Below are positions 50,346 to 59,842 of a stretch of DNA of 64,000 nt, in pieces. A model generated the notes under the pieces. It was not told the origin of the DNA and searched no databases. It saw only the letters and a program-made list of their open reading frames with translations. The stretch covers positions 558,001 to 622,000 of the forward strand of contig NZ_CP017057.1 in assembly GCF_001719165.1 (NCBI RefSeq), written 5' to 3'. Position 1 is the stretch's first letter. Every line of letters begins with the position of its first letter. Origin of the DNA: Erythrobacter litoralis (GTDB taxonomy: Bacteria; Pseudomonadota; Alphaproteobacteria; Sphingomonadales; Sphingomonadaceae). The translations under genes were made by a program, and so were the position numbers.

Positions 50346-50912
50346 CTAGCTCCTGTTCGCGCGAGTGTAGTGGGGCTGGTCCTCCGGCAGCGGCGGCAGG
50401 CCGTCCTCAAGCGGCACGCGCAGCGCGTTCAATTGAAGCGATATCGTGGCGAAATTGCCCGTCAGCCAGATGAGGTCGACCAACTGGTCGGGCGCGTAAT
50501 GTTCGGAGAGCCGCGCCCACACGCCTTCCGAAATCGTCCAGCGGGCCTGCATGTCGTCGACCCCCGCCACGATCGCCGCCTCCGCTTGAGCCCAATGTTC
50601 GCTGCCCGCGCCCACGCACAGCGCCTCGAAATCAGCGTCCTCGAACCCGCCGCCCCGCGCGACCATCGAATGCATTCCCCATTCATAGGCGCAAGCCGCA
50701 TTCCACCCGACGCGCAGGATCGCGATCTCCCGTTCGCGGAAGGGGAGCGTGTTCTCGCGCAGGATATGCTCGCCGAAAGGCAGCCATTTGAGCAGTGTCC
50801 CGGGCGAATGGGCGAGCGTGCGGTGCAGCTTGTAGGGCCACGCCTCGATCACCTGCGCGAGGCTTTCGGGAATGTCCCCGTCGGCAAGCGGCGCAAGGCC
50901 GGGTCCGGTCAT
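50346..50912 (-). CDS. Carboxymuconolactone decarboxylase-like (AhpD-fold) protein
   Basis: A 188-residue protein of the CMD family. The conserved helix reads R-E-R-E-I-A-I-L-R-V-G-W-N-A-A-C-A-Y-E-W-G-M-H, with the E-x2-x-H pattern of the family. Only one cysteine is near it, so the C-x2-C peroxidase site of AhpD is absent; it belongs to the broader CMD group seen in catabolic operons. The ATG at 50912 overlaps the stop of the ThuA-like gene. Confidence 0.88.
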   Translation of the reverse strand: MTGPGLAPLADGDIPESLAQVIEAWPYKLHRTLAHSPGTLLKWLPFGEHILRENTLPFREREIAILRVGWNAACAYEWGMHSMVARGGGFEDADFEALCVGAGSEHWAQAEAAIVAGVDDMQARWTISEGVWARLSEHYAPDQLVDLIWLTGNFATISLQLNALRVPLEDGLPPLPEDQPHYTRANRS

Positions 50913-51685
50913 GCCTTTTCTCCTTCGATCACCGGCTCGCGGCATACCCATCCGAGGCACCGCTTCAGCACCTCGCGGAAGGCGGGTTCTTGCCACGCCC
51001 CGCGCTCGACATGCGGATAGAACGGCGTGCGGTGGGGCGCGTCATAGTGCCCGCGCGCATGGCCGGGGGTGAAATAGAGCACTTCGCCCGAGCCCAGAGA
51101 ACGGCGATAAAGCACTGCCTGCTCGCCCTGCGGCCATCGGTCCCGCACGAAACCGGGCGCCGCCCCGCCGAACCGCGCATGCAGCAGGACCTCGACCTCG
51201 TCCGCATAGTCGGACAGGTAAAGCTCGTCCTCGATCGTGAAGGGCGCGATCCCGGCTGTCAGCGGGTCCGCGACCGGGCCGGGCCGCACCTCGTAGGGAC
51301 CGATCGGCGGATGCGCCTGGAAGGAGGATCCGAGCGTCTCGAGAAAATCGCCGGTCGCGGGCCGCCCCGCGACACCGTCAGCGCGCCATTCGAGCAGCGA
51401 ATTGGTCGCATGGAGCGCGAGCCAGCGCCCGCCGTTCTCGACGAAGCTGCGCAAACGCAGCGCGGCTTCGGGCGAAGGTTCGACATTGCAGGTATAGCTC
51501 ACCAGCGCCGTCCGCGGATCGCCGCCGAACTCTTCGAATGTCGATGACACCGCCACCCGGTTGCGTTCGTCCTCGCCCAGCGCGCGGAGCAATTCCATCC
51601 GCACGAAATCGAAATCGTGCGCCATGCCGCCCACCACGAGCCGCACCTCGCGCCGACCCCCTGCGGGCGCGCCATCTTCAACCAT
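50909..51685 (-). CDS. ThuA-like (trehalose-utilisation/glutamine-amidotransferase-fold) protein
   Basis: A 258-residue ThuA-family protein: L-V-V-G-G-M-A-H-D-F near the N-terminus, W-L-A-L-H-A-T-N-S-L in the middle, and the family ending G-E-V-L-Y-F-T-P-G-H-A-R-G. The start at 51685 has GGAGAGGTCAGGC just before it; an ATG five codons earlier overlaps that site and is less likely. ThuA domains bind sugars or related ligands in known cases; here the role in the catabolic cluster is unknown. It diverges from the TonB receptor. Confidence 0.85.
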   Translation of the reverse strand: MVEDGAPAGGRREVRLVVGGMAHDFDFVRMELLRALGEDERNRVAVSSTFEEFGGDPRTALVSYTCNVEPSPEAALRLRSFVENGGRWLALHATNSLLEWRADGVAGRPATGDFLETLGSSFQAHPPIGPYEVRPGPVADPLTAGIAPFTIEDELYLSDYADEVEVLLHARFGGAAPGFVRDRWPQGEQAVLYRRSLGSGEVLYFTPGHARGHYDAPHRTPFYPHVERGAWQEPAFREVLKRCLGWVCREPVIEGEKA

Positions 51686-51717
51686 GCCTGACCTCTCCAT
51701 AGTGCCAATCTTGACTT

Positions 51718-51739
51718 TTCTTACTAGCCTGTCAAAAAG
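51718..51739. promoter_or_regulatory. Operator-like element 3 (thuA-like / TonB receptor divergent promoter)
   Basis: Core TTACTAGCCTGTCA (51721-51734) followed by AAAAG, preceded by TTC, as in element 2. It also sits inside a wider inverted repeat TTGAC-N15-GTCAA. It lies 33 bases from the ThuA-like start and about 66 from the TonB receptor start. Confidence 0.6.
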
Positions 51740-51804
51740 TTTATGTGCGCCGAAAGCCGCCATGCCGTAGCGGCACGGGGCGAACGGCGACGGGGAGAGG
51801 AAAA

Positions 51805-54186
51805 ATGAGCCAATTCAGAACACGCTTGCGTGCAGGTCTTGCCGTGGGGGCGGCCTGTCTTGTCCTGCCCGCTGTCGCACAGGCACAGGACGCATCGGAA
51901 GGGGGAGCAGAGGCGACCGCCGACCAGGGCCTGCGCCAGATCGTCGTCACCGCCCAGCGCCGCGCCGAGGCGCAGCAGGACGTGCCGATCGCGATCACCG
52001 CCTTCGACCAGGCCGAGGTCGAGCGTTTCAACGCCCGCGACATTTCCGAGCTGACCGGGCAGGTGCCGAACCTCGTCCTCACCGAAGTCTCGATCGGGCC
52101 CAGCCTTGCGCAGGTCTCCATCCGCGGGGTGAATTCGCAGGATCCGGAAAAAAGCTTCGATCCGGCGGTCGGCACCTTTCTCGACGGGATCTATCTCGGC
52201 ACCTCGGCCTTCAACCTGCTCGACACGTTCGACCTCGAGAGGATCGAAGTGCTGCGCGGGCCGCAGGGCACGCTGTTCGGCCGCAACACGACCGGCGGCG
52301 CATTGAACGCCACCCGCCGCCGCCCGACCGGCGAATTCGGCGCGCGCGGCACGATCACGGTCGGCAATTTCGATACGCTGGATTTCCGCGGCGAGATCAA
52401 CACGCCGCTGATCGGCGACACCGTCTCGATGCTGGTGCGCGGGCAATATCTCACCGATGACGGCTTTTTCTCGAACCCCGCCGGAGGTTCGCGCGGGGCT
52501 AGGGATCGCTGGTCCTTCGGCACCGTGCTCAGGATCGACACGCCCGGCGTTGCGACATTCGACATCATCTACGACCATGCCGAGGACAATTCGGACCTCA
52601 CCCCTTACGTCCCGCGCGGCATTGCCGGGGTCGAGCCGCTGCCGATCGATCTCATCCAGACGACCTTCCCCGTGCCCGCCACGGTCACGCCCGCTTTCGG
52701 GCCGGATGCGCTCTGCCTGATCCAGAACATCTGCGATGATCCGGTCAACCCGGTCTCGACCTCGACCGACCCGCATTTCCTCGACGCGCGGCTCGATGCG
52801 CTGACGGTGACGGGCGACATCTACCTGTCCGACACCCTGACCCTGTCGACCGTGTTCGGGATGCGGGATTCGCGTGAGGAAGTGTTCATCGATTTCGACG
52901 GGTCGAGCGCGACCGCCTTCAACGTGGTGCGCGAACAGGATTACAGCCAGTACAGCGGCGAGATCCGGCTTGCGAGTTCGTTCGACGGGCCGGTCAATTT
53001 CGTCGCGGGCGCGTTCCACTTCCATTCGGAATACAGCCTGAGGCAGGCGATCAAGCTCGACCTGTCGCTGGTCGGCGTGCCGGTCCCGCCCGGGGCCCTG
53101 TTCGTGAACGGGGCCGGAGACGAGGACGATCACGAATCGACCACCACCGCCCTTTTCGCGCAGGCCGACTGGGCCATGACCGACACGCTCACCCTGACGC
53201 TGGGCGGGCGCGCGACCTGGGACGAGAAACAGATCGCCACCCGCTTCTACGATGCCGGCCTGCCGCCCTTCGCGCCCTACCAGATAACCGACGGCATTCC
53301 CGAAGGTCGCCCGCTGACATCGTCCGGCGCGGCGCGCGAGGACTGGTTCGAATTCACTCCCAAGGTGATGCTGACCTGGGAGCCGGACGCGGACATGCTC
53401 TATTACGCCTCGTTCACGCGCGGCTACAATGCGGGCGGGTTCAGCGCGCGTGCGGGCACGGTGCGCGACGTCACGACCCCGTTCGATCCGGAAATCATCG
53501 ACGCCTTCGAACTGGGCGGCAAGCTTGACCTTCTCGATCGCAAGCTGCGCGTGAACGCGGCGCTGTTCTGGAACGAATACAAGGACAAGCAGGAAGAGGC
53601 GATCGAGCCCGGCCCGCCGCCGACCTTCACCTCGACCACGGTGCGCAACGTCGCCGAGGCGCGCATTCGCGGGGCGGAGCTCGAAGTCAGCGCGCTGCCT
53701 TTCGAAGGGCTGAGGCTCGATGCGACGCTCGGCTATCTCGATGCGGAATACACCGATTACGAGGCATTCATCGCGTCCTCGACCTATATCTCGGTCCCGC
53801 CGCAGCCGCCCGGCACGCTGATCCTTGCCGACCTGTCGACGCTGGAACTGCGCAACGCGCCCGAGATCACGGGCAGCTTCGCTGCGACCTACACCGCCGA
53901 TCTCGGCTTTGGCGAACTGCAATTGAACGGCAATGCCCGCTATGTCGGCGAGCGGTTCCAGGAATTCTTCAACTCGCCGCGCGGCCTCGTCGAGGGGCTG
54001 TGGCGGGTGGACAGCTCGGCGACGATCAGTTTCGGCGGGCCGGACAGGGACCTGTTCCGCGTCACCGCCTTCGTCGAGAACCTGTTCGACGAACAGATCA
54101 ATTTCGGCCTTACCAATTCGATCGTGGATTTCGGGACGCTGTCGCCGCCCCGCCTCTACGGCGTCGAATTCGGTTTCGGTTTCTGA
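51805..54186 (+). CDS. TonB-dependent outer membrane receptor
   Basis: A 793-residue receptor with a signal peptide (cleavage after A-Q-A-Q-D region, residue 28). The plug domain begins I-V-V-T-A-Q-R-R-A-E and has V-S-I-R-G-V-N and V-L-R-G-P-Q-G-T-L-F-G-R-N-T-T-G-G-A. The barrel ends with the usual aromatic F-G-F-G-F. It resembles the large family of sphingomonad receptors used for uptake of aromatic, terpenoid or glycoside substrates rather than a known siderophore receptor. No FecI/FecR pair is nearby. GGGGAGAGG precedes the ATG. Confidence 0.93.
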   Translation: MSQFRTRLRAGLAVGAACLVLPAVAQAQDASEGGAEATADQGLRQIVVTAQRRAEAQQDVPIAITAFDQAEVERFNARDISELTGQVPNLVLTEVSIGPSLAQVSIRGVNSQDPEKSFDPAVGTFLDGIYLGTSAFNLLDTFDLERIEVLRGPQGTLFGRNTTGGALNATRRRPTGEFGARGTITVGNFDTLDFRGEINTPLIGDTVSMLVRGQYLTDDGFFSNPAGGSRGARDRWSFGTVLRIDTPGVATFDIIYDHAEDNSDLTPYVPRGIAGVEPLPIDLIQTTFPVPATVTPAFGPDALCLIQNICDDPVNPVSTSTDPHFLDARLDALTVTGDIYLSDTLTLSTVFGMRDSREEVFIDFDGSSATAFNVVREQDYSQYSGEIRLASSFDGPVNFVAGAFHFHSEYSLRQAIKLDLSLVGVPVPPGALFVNGAGDEDDHESTTTALFAQADWAMTDTLTLTLGGRATWDEKQIATRFYDAGLPPFAPYQITDGIPEGRPLTSSGAAREDWFEFTPKVMLTWEPDADMLYYASFTRGYNAGGFSARAGTVRDVTTPFDPEIIDAFELGGKLDLLDRKLRVNAALFWNEYKDKQEEAIEPGPPPTFTSTTVRNVAEARIRGAELEVSALPFEGLRLDATLGYLDAEYTDYEAFIASSTYISVPPQPPGTLILADLSTLELRNAPEITGSFAATYTADLGFGELQLNGNARYVGERFQEFFNSPRGLVEGLWRVDSSATISFGGPDRDLFRVTAFVENLFDEQINFGLTNSIVDFGTLSPPRLYGVEFGFGF

Positions 54187-54246
54187 CCGGAGGCCTGCTG
54201 TCATCCCAACCCGTGACGCGATGATCTCTCTGCCACGGATGAAACT

Positions 54247-54280
54247 GGGGCTCCGCATGTCCGTGCGGGGCCCCTTTCTT
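54247..54280 (+). terminator. Rho-independent terminator after the TonB receptor gene
   Basis: GGGGCTCCGCA-TGTCCG-TGCGGGGCCCC followed by TTTCTT; about 60 bases after the stop codon. Confidence 0.85.
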
Positions 54281-54433
54281 GTTGGAGGGGTTTCGCGTTG
54301 TTGGATCGGCGAAGGGGGTTTCCAACGCAAAATTTCCCGCGAAGACGACCCCGTATGACTTTCATCAACTTGCGCGGCGCGATGGAGGCAGGGCGGCTTG
54401 CCGGGGCGCGGGCTTCGCCCTAGGGGCTTGGCG

Positions 54434-55318
54434 ATGACCGACAAGCCCCACGAACGCGACCTCAAGGATCGCCGATTCTATCGCGCTGGCGAGGAAAGCC
54501 GCTTCGCCGACGAGAACCCGGACCGCACCCCGCAGACCGAACACCCGGCCTACAAGCTCGCCTTTCGCGACACCGATTTCCTGCTGCGCGACGAACTGCG
54601 CCCGGTGCGATTCCAGCTCGAATTGCTGAAGCCGGAAATGCTGCTCGACGAAGCGCGTGTAGGCTCGACGCTGGTGATGTACGGCTCGGCGCGCATCCCT
54701 TCGCCCTCGCAGGTCGAAGCGCGGCTCGAAGCGGCGAAGGAAGGCGACGAATTCGAGCAGACGGTCGCCCAGCGCCTCGCGGAAAAGGCGAAATATTACG
54801 ACGAGGCCTACCGCCTCGCCCGGCTGGTTTCGGAAAAGGCGATCATCGAGGACGGCCAGCGGCAATTCGTGGTGACGACGGGCGGGGGGCCGTCGATCAT
54901 GGAAGCGGGCAATCGCGGGGCGTCGGATGCGGGCAGCGAATCGATCGGGCTCAACATCGTCCTGCCGCACGAACAGGCACCCAACAGCTTCGTGACGCCC
55001 TATCTCAGCTTCCAGTTCCACTACTTCGCGCTTCGCAAGATGCACTTCCTCCTGCGCGCCCGCGCGGTCGCGGTGTTCCCGGGCGGCTTCGGGACGTTCG
55101 ATGAATTCTTCGAGCTTCTTACTCTGGTCCAGACCGGCAAGATGAAGCCGATCCCGATCCTTCTGTTCGGGCACGATTTCTGGACCCGGGTGATCGACTT
55201 CGAAGCGCTGGCCGAGGAAGGCACGATCTCGAAGCGCGACCTCGACCTGTTTCACTGGTGCGAGACGGCCGAGGACGCGTGGGAACACATCGCGGAATTC
55301 TACGAATTGGGGCGCTGA
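54434..55318 (+). CDS. LOG-family (TIGR00730-like) nucleotide-binding protein
   Basis: A 294-residue Rossmann-fold protein of the family once called lysine decarboxylases. It has V-M-Y-G-S-A-R-I-P near residue 80, T-G-G-G-P-S-I-M-E-A-G-N-R-G and the hallmark P-G-G-F-G-T-F-D-E. Shorter members (LOG) hydrolyse cytokinin ribotides or AMP-like nucleotides; this longer form has about 75 extra N-terminal residues and its substrate is not known. Its ATG lies 154 bases beyond the terminator of the TonB receptor gene. Confidence 0.9.
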   Translation: MTDKPHERDLKDRRFYRAGEESRFADENPDRTPQTEHPAYKLAFRDTDFLLRDELRPVRFQLELLKPEMLLDEARVGSTLVMYGSARIPSPSQVEARLEAAKEGDEFEQTVAQRLAEKAKYYDEAYRLARLVSEKAIIEDGQRQFVVTTGGGPSIMEAGNRGASDAGSESIGLNIVLPHEQAPNSFVTPYLSFQFHYFALRKMHFLLRARAVAVFPGGFGTFDEFFELLTLVQTGKMKPIPILLFGHDFWTRVIDFEALAEEGTISKRDLDLFHWCETAEDAWEHIAEFYELGR

Positions 55319-55391
55319 TCCTTGACCGGCTGACGCCGGAGCCGCACGCACCAAGGACGCGGGCGCCTCGGCAGCGCCGACACCACTTGGC

Positions 55392-56216
55392 CTAATCCAG
55401 CTTGCGCACCGCCTGGTGGCCGAGCGGCCCACTTCCCGCGCCATAACCCGGCGCCTGCCTTATCGCCTCGATCACGAAACGCCGCGCAAGCCGGACCGCA
55501 TGTTCGAGGCTCTGTCCGTGACCAAGCAGGGTGGCGATGGCGGAGGAAAGGGTGCAGCCCGTTCCGTGGGTGTGCCGCGTCTCTATCCTCGCATGGTCGA
55601 ACTGGACCGATCGTCCCTCGGTCGGGATCAGGATGTCGATGATCCGCGCATCATCGGTGTGGCCTCCCTTCGCCAGCACTGCGCAGCCGAACCCTGCGAC
55701 AAGCTCGCGCGCGGCGCCTTCGACGAGCTCGGTCGTCCTGAGATTGCGGCCGGCGAGATGCTCCAGCTCCGGCAGGTTCGGCGTCACCAGCATGGCGCGC
55801 GCGAACAGGCGCTCCTTCATCGCCTCGACCGCGTCCTCCGCGATCAGCGCCGCGCCCGAAGTCGCGATCATCACCGGATCGAGCACCAGCGGAACGTTGC
55901 TGTCGACCTCCTCCAGAGCCTCGGCGACATGGGCGATGATGTCGGCATCGTGAAGCATCCCGATCTTGATCGCATCGACCCCGATATCGCGGATGCACGA
56001 GCGGATCTGTTCCGCGACGAAGGGGCCGGAGAGCGGCGTGATCGCCTGCACCCCGGTGCTGTTCTGTGCGGTCGCGGCGGTGATCGCGGTCATGCCGTAA
56101 CCGCCGAGCATCGCAATGGTCTTGAGATCGGCCTGTATCCCGGCCCCGCCCGAACTGTCGGAACCGGCGATGGAAAGGATGCGGGGAGGGGCGGGGGGTG
56201 TGCTGTTGGCGCTCAT
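55392..56216 (-). CDS. thiD: Hydroxymethylpyrimidine/phosphomethylpyrimidine kinase
   Basis: Phosphorylates HMP and HMP-P in thiamine synthesis or salvage. The 274-residue protein has I-A-G-S-D-S-S-G-G-A-G-I-Q-A-D at the N-terminus, the catalytic T-H-G-T-G-C-T-L-S-S-A-I-A motif, and D-P-V-M-I-A-T-S-G. No TPP riboswitch is visible in the 83 bases upstream, so it may be expressed with the upstream glmM group or from its own promoter. A longer start six codons upstream lacks a clear ribosome binding site. Confidence 0.95.
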   Translation of the reverse strand: MSANSTPPAPPRILSIAGSDSSGGAGIQADLKTIAMLGGYGMTAITAATAQNSTGVQAITPLSGPFVAEQIRSCIRDIGVDAIKIGMLHDADIIAHVAEALEEVDSNVPLVLDPVMIATSGAALIAEDAVEAMKERLFARAMLVTPNLPELEHLAGRNLRTTELVEGAARELVAGFGCAVLAKGGHTDDARIIDILIPTEGRSVQFDHARIETRHTHGTGCTLSSAIATLLGHGQSLEHAVRLARRFVIEAIRQAPGYGAGSGPLGHQAVRKLD

Positions 56217-56299
56217 GACCCGGTGCCATAGCAAGGCCGGGTGCGGGCCGGGACCCTATTCGTGCAAGGCGGATTGAAGCGGCGGCGCGGGGGCCGCGT

Positions 56300-56741
56300 T
56301 CAGCTCCGCTCGGCCTCGCGATATCCCGCCGCCTTTGCCTCGGCCGTGTTGCAGAACACCCTATCGGCGCGCGCCTGGCGGTAGGCGGGGCTGCCGGGCA
56401 TGCGGTAGATCAGTGCGCCCTGTTCGTCTCTCGACCCCTTGATCTCGCACCGGGCACCGCAGGTGACGAAGGCGCAGCGGGTCTTCGAGACTCGCGGCTG
56501 AACGCGCCGTTGTGAAGAACCCTCGGACGACGCCATCCTGGCTGCGCCCCCCCTTGTTCTCGTCGCCGGCGACCGGATCGGCGAGCCTGCCCTGCGCCAC
56601 CGCGATCGGGTTCGCGCCCCGCGCGAGCGCATGGCCTTCCCGCTCCTGCATGGGAGCGAGGGCAGCGGGCAGCAGCATCAGGGACGCGGCGAGTACGAAC
56701 ATTTCGCCAGTGTCGATGAAAGCGTCTTTAGCTTCCGTCAT
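56300..56741 (-). pseudogene. Frameshifted small exported protein gene
   Basis: Two overlapping minus-strand frames make one protein if a single G is removed from the G7 tract at 56547-56553. The upstream frame gives a start and hydrophobic signal-like segment (M-F-V-L-A-A-S-L-M-L-L-P-A-A-L-A) and runs to E-N-K-G-G. The downstream frame then continues A-A-R-M-A-S-S and ends in a domain C-E-I-K-G-S...I-Y-R-M-P-G-S-P-A-Y...F-C-N-T-A-E-A-K-A-A-G-Y, like the short module found at the end of thermonuclease-like and excalibur-type proteins. The break may be a real mutation, a phase-variable tract or a sequencing error. Confidence 0.65.
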
Positions 56742-56789
56742 TCGACATCGTTACGGGGTCTTACGTCCGAGTGGGGTTCGGGAGGGCCT

Positions 56790-57020
56790 TCAGCGATCGC
56801 TCCTGAACGTTGGCCGCGTCGAGGGCGTGTGCTTTTCGTGCAGCGCCTTTGCCCGGGTCGGCCGGTCCATCAGCTCTCCCCGGCAATTGGGGCACAGGTC
56901 GTCGAGCTCCTCGGCACAGGAAGCACAAAAGGTGCATTCGAACGAACAGATGAATGCGCCCGGTGCCTCTGCGGGCAGTTCGGTCCCGCAGCGTTCGCAA
57001 TCGGGGCGCATCTCGAGCAT
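56790..57020 (-). CDS. DUF1272 zinc-ribbon-like protein
   Basis: A 76-residue protein with eight cysteines in the DUF1272 pattern: M-R-P-D-C-E-R-C-G, I-C-S-F-E-C-T-F-C-A-S-C and C-P-N-C-R-G-E-L. The cysteines are expected to bind zinc. The function is unknown. It lies 3 bases after glmM. Confidence 0.9.
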   Translation of the reverse strand: MLEMRPDCERCGTELPAEAPGAFICSFECTFCASCAEELDDLCPNCRGELMDRPTRAKALHEKHTPSTRPTFRSDR

Positions 57021-57023
57021 GGC

Positions 57024-58361
57024 TCAGGCCGCCTGCCGGACCGCTTCGCAGATCGAATCGACGACCTGTTCGACCTCGCCCGCATCGTCGCCTTCGGCCA
57101 TGACCCGGATCACCGGTTCCGTGCCGGACGGGCGGATGACGATGCGGCCATGACCCTCTAGCACCCGTTCCGCGTCCGCGATCGCGGCCTTGACGCCCGC
57201 ATCGTCGAGCGGCGCGCCGCCCTCATAACGGACATTCCTGAGCAGCTGGGGGACAGGATCGAACAGGTGCAGGATCTCGCTCGCCGGCTTGTTCTCGCGC
57301 ACGAGGCTGGCGAGCACGCGCAGCGCCGCGACCGTTCCATCGCCGGTGGTCGCATGGTCGAGCAGGATCATGTGGCCCGATTGTTCGCCCCCGACATTGA
57401 AGCCGCCTTCGCGCATCCTTTCGAGCACATAGCGGTCGCCAACCTTGGTGCGTTCGAGGGTGAGGCCGATCCCCGCGAGATAACGTTCGAGCCCGAGATT
57501 GCTCATTACCGTTGCGACCACGCCGCCTCCGGCAAGCGCGCCCTTTTCCTGCATCCGGGTCGCGATCAGGGCCATGATCTGGTCGCCATCGACCGCGCGG
57601 CCTTTCTCATCGACCACGATCAGCCGGTCGGCATCTCCGTCCAATGCGATGCCGATATCGGCCCTTTCCTCGACCACTTTCGCCTGGAGCGCCTCTATCG
57701 CGGTCGATCCGACGCGATCATTGATGTTGGTCCCATCGGGAGAGACGCCCAGGGCGACCACTTCGGCGCCCAATTCCCAGATCGCCGAAGGCGCCACCTG
57801 GTATCCCGCGCCATGGGCGCAATCGACCACGACCTTGAGCCCGTCGAAGCTGATGTCGCTTCCGATCGAACGTTTGACCGCGTGGATATAGCGCCCGCGC
57901 GCATCCTCGATCCGGCGCGCGCGCCCGATCTTCTCGGCTGGCGCGAGCTGCGGTTCGGCATCCATCAGCCGTTCGATCTCGGCCTCGGTCTCGTCCGACA
58001 GCTTGAACCCGTCTGGGCCGAACAGCTTGATCCCGTTATCGGGAAAGAGATTGTGGCTGGCCGAGATCATCACGCCAAGATCGGCGCGCATGTCGCGGGT
58101 GAGCAGGGCGATCGCGGGAGTGGGCAGCGGACCGGTCATGATCACGTCCATGCCGACGCTGGTGAAACCGGCCACCAGCGCGCTTTCCATCATGTAGCCC
58201 GACAGGCGGGTATCCTTGCCGATCACGACCCGGTGACGATGTCCGCCGCGCACGAAATGGGTGCCGGCCGCCTGGCCGACACGCATCGCCGTCGCGGCGG
58301 TCATGATGCCGCCATTGGTGCGTCCGCGGATCCCGTCCGTTCCGAAAAACCTGCGTCCCAT
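57024..58361 (-). CDS. glmM: Phosphoglucosamine mutase
   Basis: Converts glucosamine-6-phosphate to glucosamine-1-phosphate for UDP-GlcNAc and cell wall synthesis. From ATG 58361 the protein has 445 residues, beginning [13 protein letters not shown]. The phosphoserine is S102 in M-I-S-A-S-H-N, the metal loop is D-G-D-A-D-R, the sugar loop G-E-Q-S-G-H and the phosphate loop R-P-S-G-T-E-P. Upstream in-frame codons overlap the divergent symporter's promoter region. Confidence 0.97.
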   Translation of the reverse strand: MGRRFFGTDGIRGRTNGGIMTAATAMRVGQAAGTHFVRGGHRHRVVIGKDTRLSGYMMESALVAGFTSVGMDVIMTGPLPTPAIALLTRDMRADLGVMISASHNLFPDNGIKLFGPDGFKLSDETEAEIERLMDAEPQLAPAEKIGRARRIEDARGRYIHAVKRSIGSDISFDGLKVVVDCAHGAGYQVAPSAIWELGAEVVALGVSPDGTNINDRVGSTAIEALQAKVVEERADIGIALDGDADRLIVVDEKGRAVDGDQIMALIATRMQEKGALAGGGVVATVMSNLGLERYLAGIGLTLERTKVGDRYVLERMREGGFNVGGEQSGHMILLDHATTGDGTVAALRVLASLVRENKPASEILHLFDPVPQLLRNVRYEGGAPLDDAGVKAAIADAERVLEGHGRIVIRPSGTEPVIRVMAEGDDAGEVEQVVDSICEAVRQAA

Positions 58362-58467
58362 GCGGGGCTTGCCCCCTCCCTTGCGGTGTCGATCGATTGC
58401 CAAGCGGGTCATGGCGCGGTTATCGCGGGAAGGGAAGGGCAGCAACCTTGAAAGCGGACGGATTTCC

Positions 58468-59730
58468 TTGAGCGATGCAACAAGGCCCGGGGGCGGGCGA
58501 ACCTATGATCTGGTGACGATCCGTTTGCCGGTGGTGCTGACCTTCGCGGCGCTGGTCGCGGGGCTGGCGGCAGGCGTCGTGCTGGCGGCAAGCGGGCTTG
58601 CGCTCTGGCTGCGCGATGCGATCGCGCTGGTCGGCACCGTGTGGCTGCGCGCGCTGCAGATGACGATCATCCCGCTCGTCGCCTCGCTGCTGGTGCTGGG
58701 CCTATCGCAGATGGTCCGCGCGGCAAGCGCGGGGGCTGCCGCGCGCCGTTTCCTCATGCTGGTCTTCGGCGTGCTGATCGCCGGCGGCGTGTTCACCGCG
58801 GTCATGTTGCCGCTGCTGCTCGAAATCGTCCCGATCCCGCCGAGCGCCGCGGGCTTCCTTGCGGAAGGGGCGGGGCAAGCACAGGAAGTGCCGGGCATTC
58901 TCGACTTTCTCGCAAGCCTGGTCGCGCCCAATATCATCGCCGCCGCGGCCGAGACCGCCATGCTGCCGCTGACGATCTTCTTCGCGCTGTTCGCTCTCGC
59001 CGTCACCCGCCTGCCCGAGGAGCAGGGCGAGCGGCTGCTCGGTTTCTTCCATGCGCTAGCCAATGCCATGCTGCTGATCATCGGCTGGGTGCTGTGGGTG
59101 GCCCCCGCGGGCGTCTTCGCGCTCGCTTTCGGAGTAGGCCTGCGCAGCGGGAGCGGGGCCTTCGCGGCGCTGGCCCATTACATTCTCGTGGTTTCGGCCA
59201 TGGGCGGCTTCGTGCTGGTGCTGGCCTATGTTCTCGCCGCGGTGCTGGGCGGGATTTCCCCGTGGCGTTTCGCGCGGGCGGCGCTGCCCGCACAGGCCGT
59301 GGCGGTTTCGACCCAGAGCTCGCTCGCCAGCCTCCCCGCGATGCTCGATTCGGCCTCGCGACTGGGCCTGCGCGCGGCGACGGCGGAGTTCGTCCTGCCG
59401 CTGGCCGTCGCGATCTTCCGCGCGACCAGTCCCGCGATGAACATGGCCGTCGCGCTCTATGTCGCCGCGCTTGCGGGCGTCGAGATCACTCCCGTCGCTG
59501 CGATTGCAGGCATCCTCGTCGCGCTTGTCATCTCCGTCGGATCGGTAAGCCTGCCCGGATCGATCAGCTTCGTGATCTCGATCGGTCCCATCGCGCTCGC
59601 CATGGGCGTGCCGATCGAGCCGCTCGCGCTGCTGGTCGCGGTCGAGATGCTGCCCGACATCATGCGCACGCTCGCCAATGTGACGATGAACCTCGCCGTC
59701 ACGAGCGCGGTCGACAGGACCGGCAAGTGA
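58468..59730 (+). CDS. SDF/DAACS-family dicarboxylate-amino acid:cation symporter
   Basis: About 420 residues with eight predicted helices and two re-entrant regions. The family signatures are visible in modified form: [10 protein letters not shown] near helix 2, [11 protein letters not shown] (hairpin 1), and N-M-A-V-A-L-Y (helix 7), with V-S-L-P-G-S at hairpin 2. The start is uncertain; the TTG at 58468 with GGACGGA upstream is preferred, but ATG 58411 and GTG 58513 are possible. The substrate is probably an amino acid or C4-dicarboxylate. Confidence 0.85.
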   Translation: MSDATRPGGGRTYDLVTIRLPVVLTFAALVAGLAAGVVLAASGLALWLRDAIALVGTVWLRALQMTIIPLVASLLVLGLSQMVRAASAGAAARRFLMLVFGVLIAGGVFTAVMLPLLLEIVPIPPSAAGFLAEGAGQAQEVPGILDFLASLVAPNIIAAAAETAMLPLTIFFALFALAVTRLPEEQGERLLGFFHALANAMLLIIGWVLWVAPAGVFALAFGVGLRSGSGAFAALAHYILVVSAMGGFVLVLAYVLAAVLGGISPWRFARAALPAQAVAVSTQSSLASLPAMLDSASRLGLRAATAEFVLPLAVAIFRATSPAMNMAVALYVAALAGVEITPVAAIAGILVALVISVGSVSLPGSISFVISIGPIALAMGVPIEPLALLVAVEMLPDIMRTLANVTMNLAVTSAVDRTGK

Positions 59731-59842
59731 TGCAAGCCGGGCGGCACGATCCGCAACCCTCATTTTGCAACCCTTCGCGCGCCCGTGCGTTGATGCTACG
59801 ACCTGGCAACCAGTTCATTCATTGAAACCAACCGGAGGATTT

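Noticed and set aside
56217..56299. A TPP riboswitch upstream of thiD
   Set aside because: None of the conserved thi-box segments can be recognised in this short GC-rich gap.
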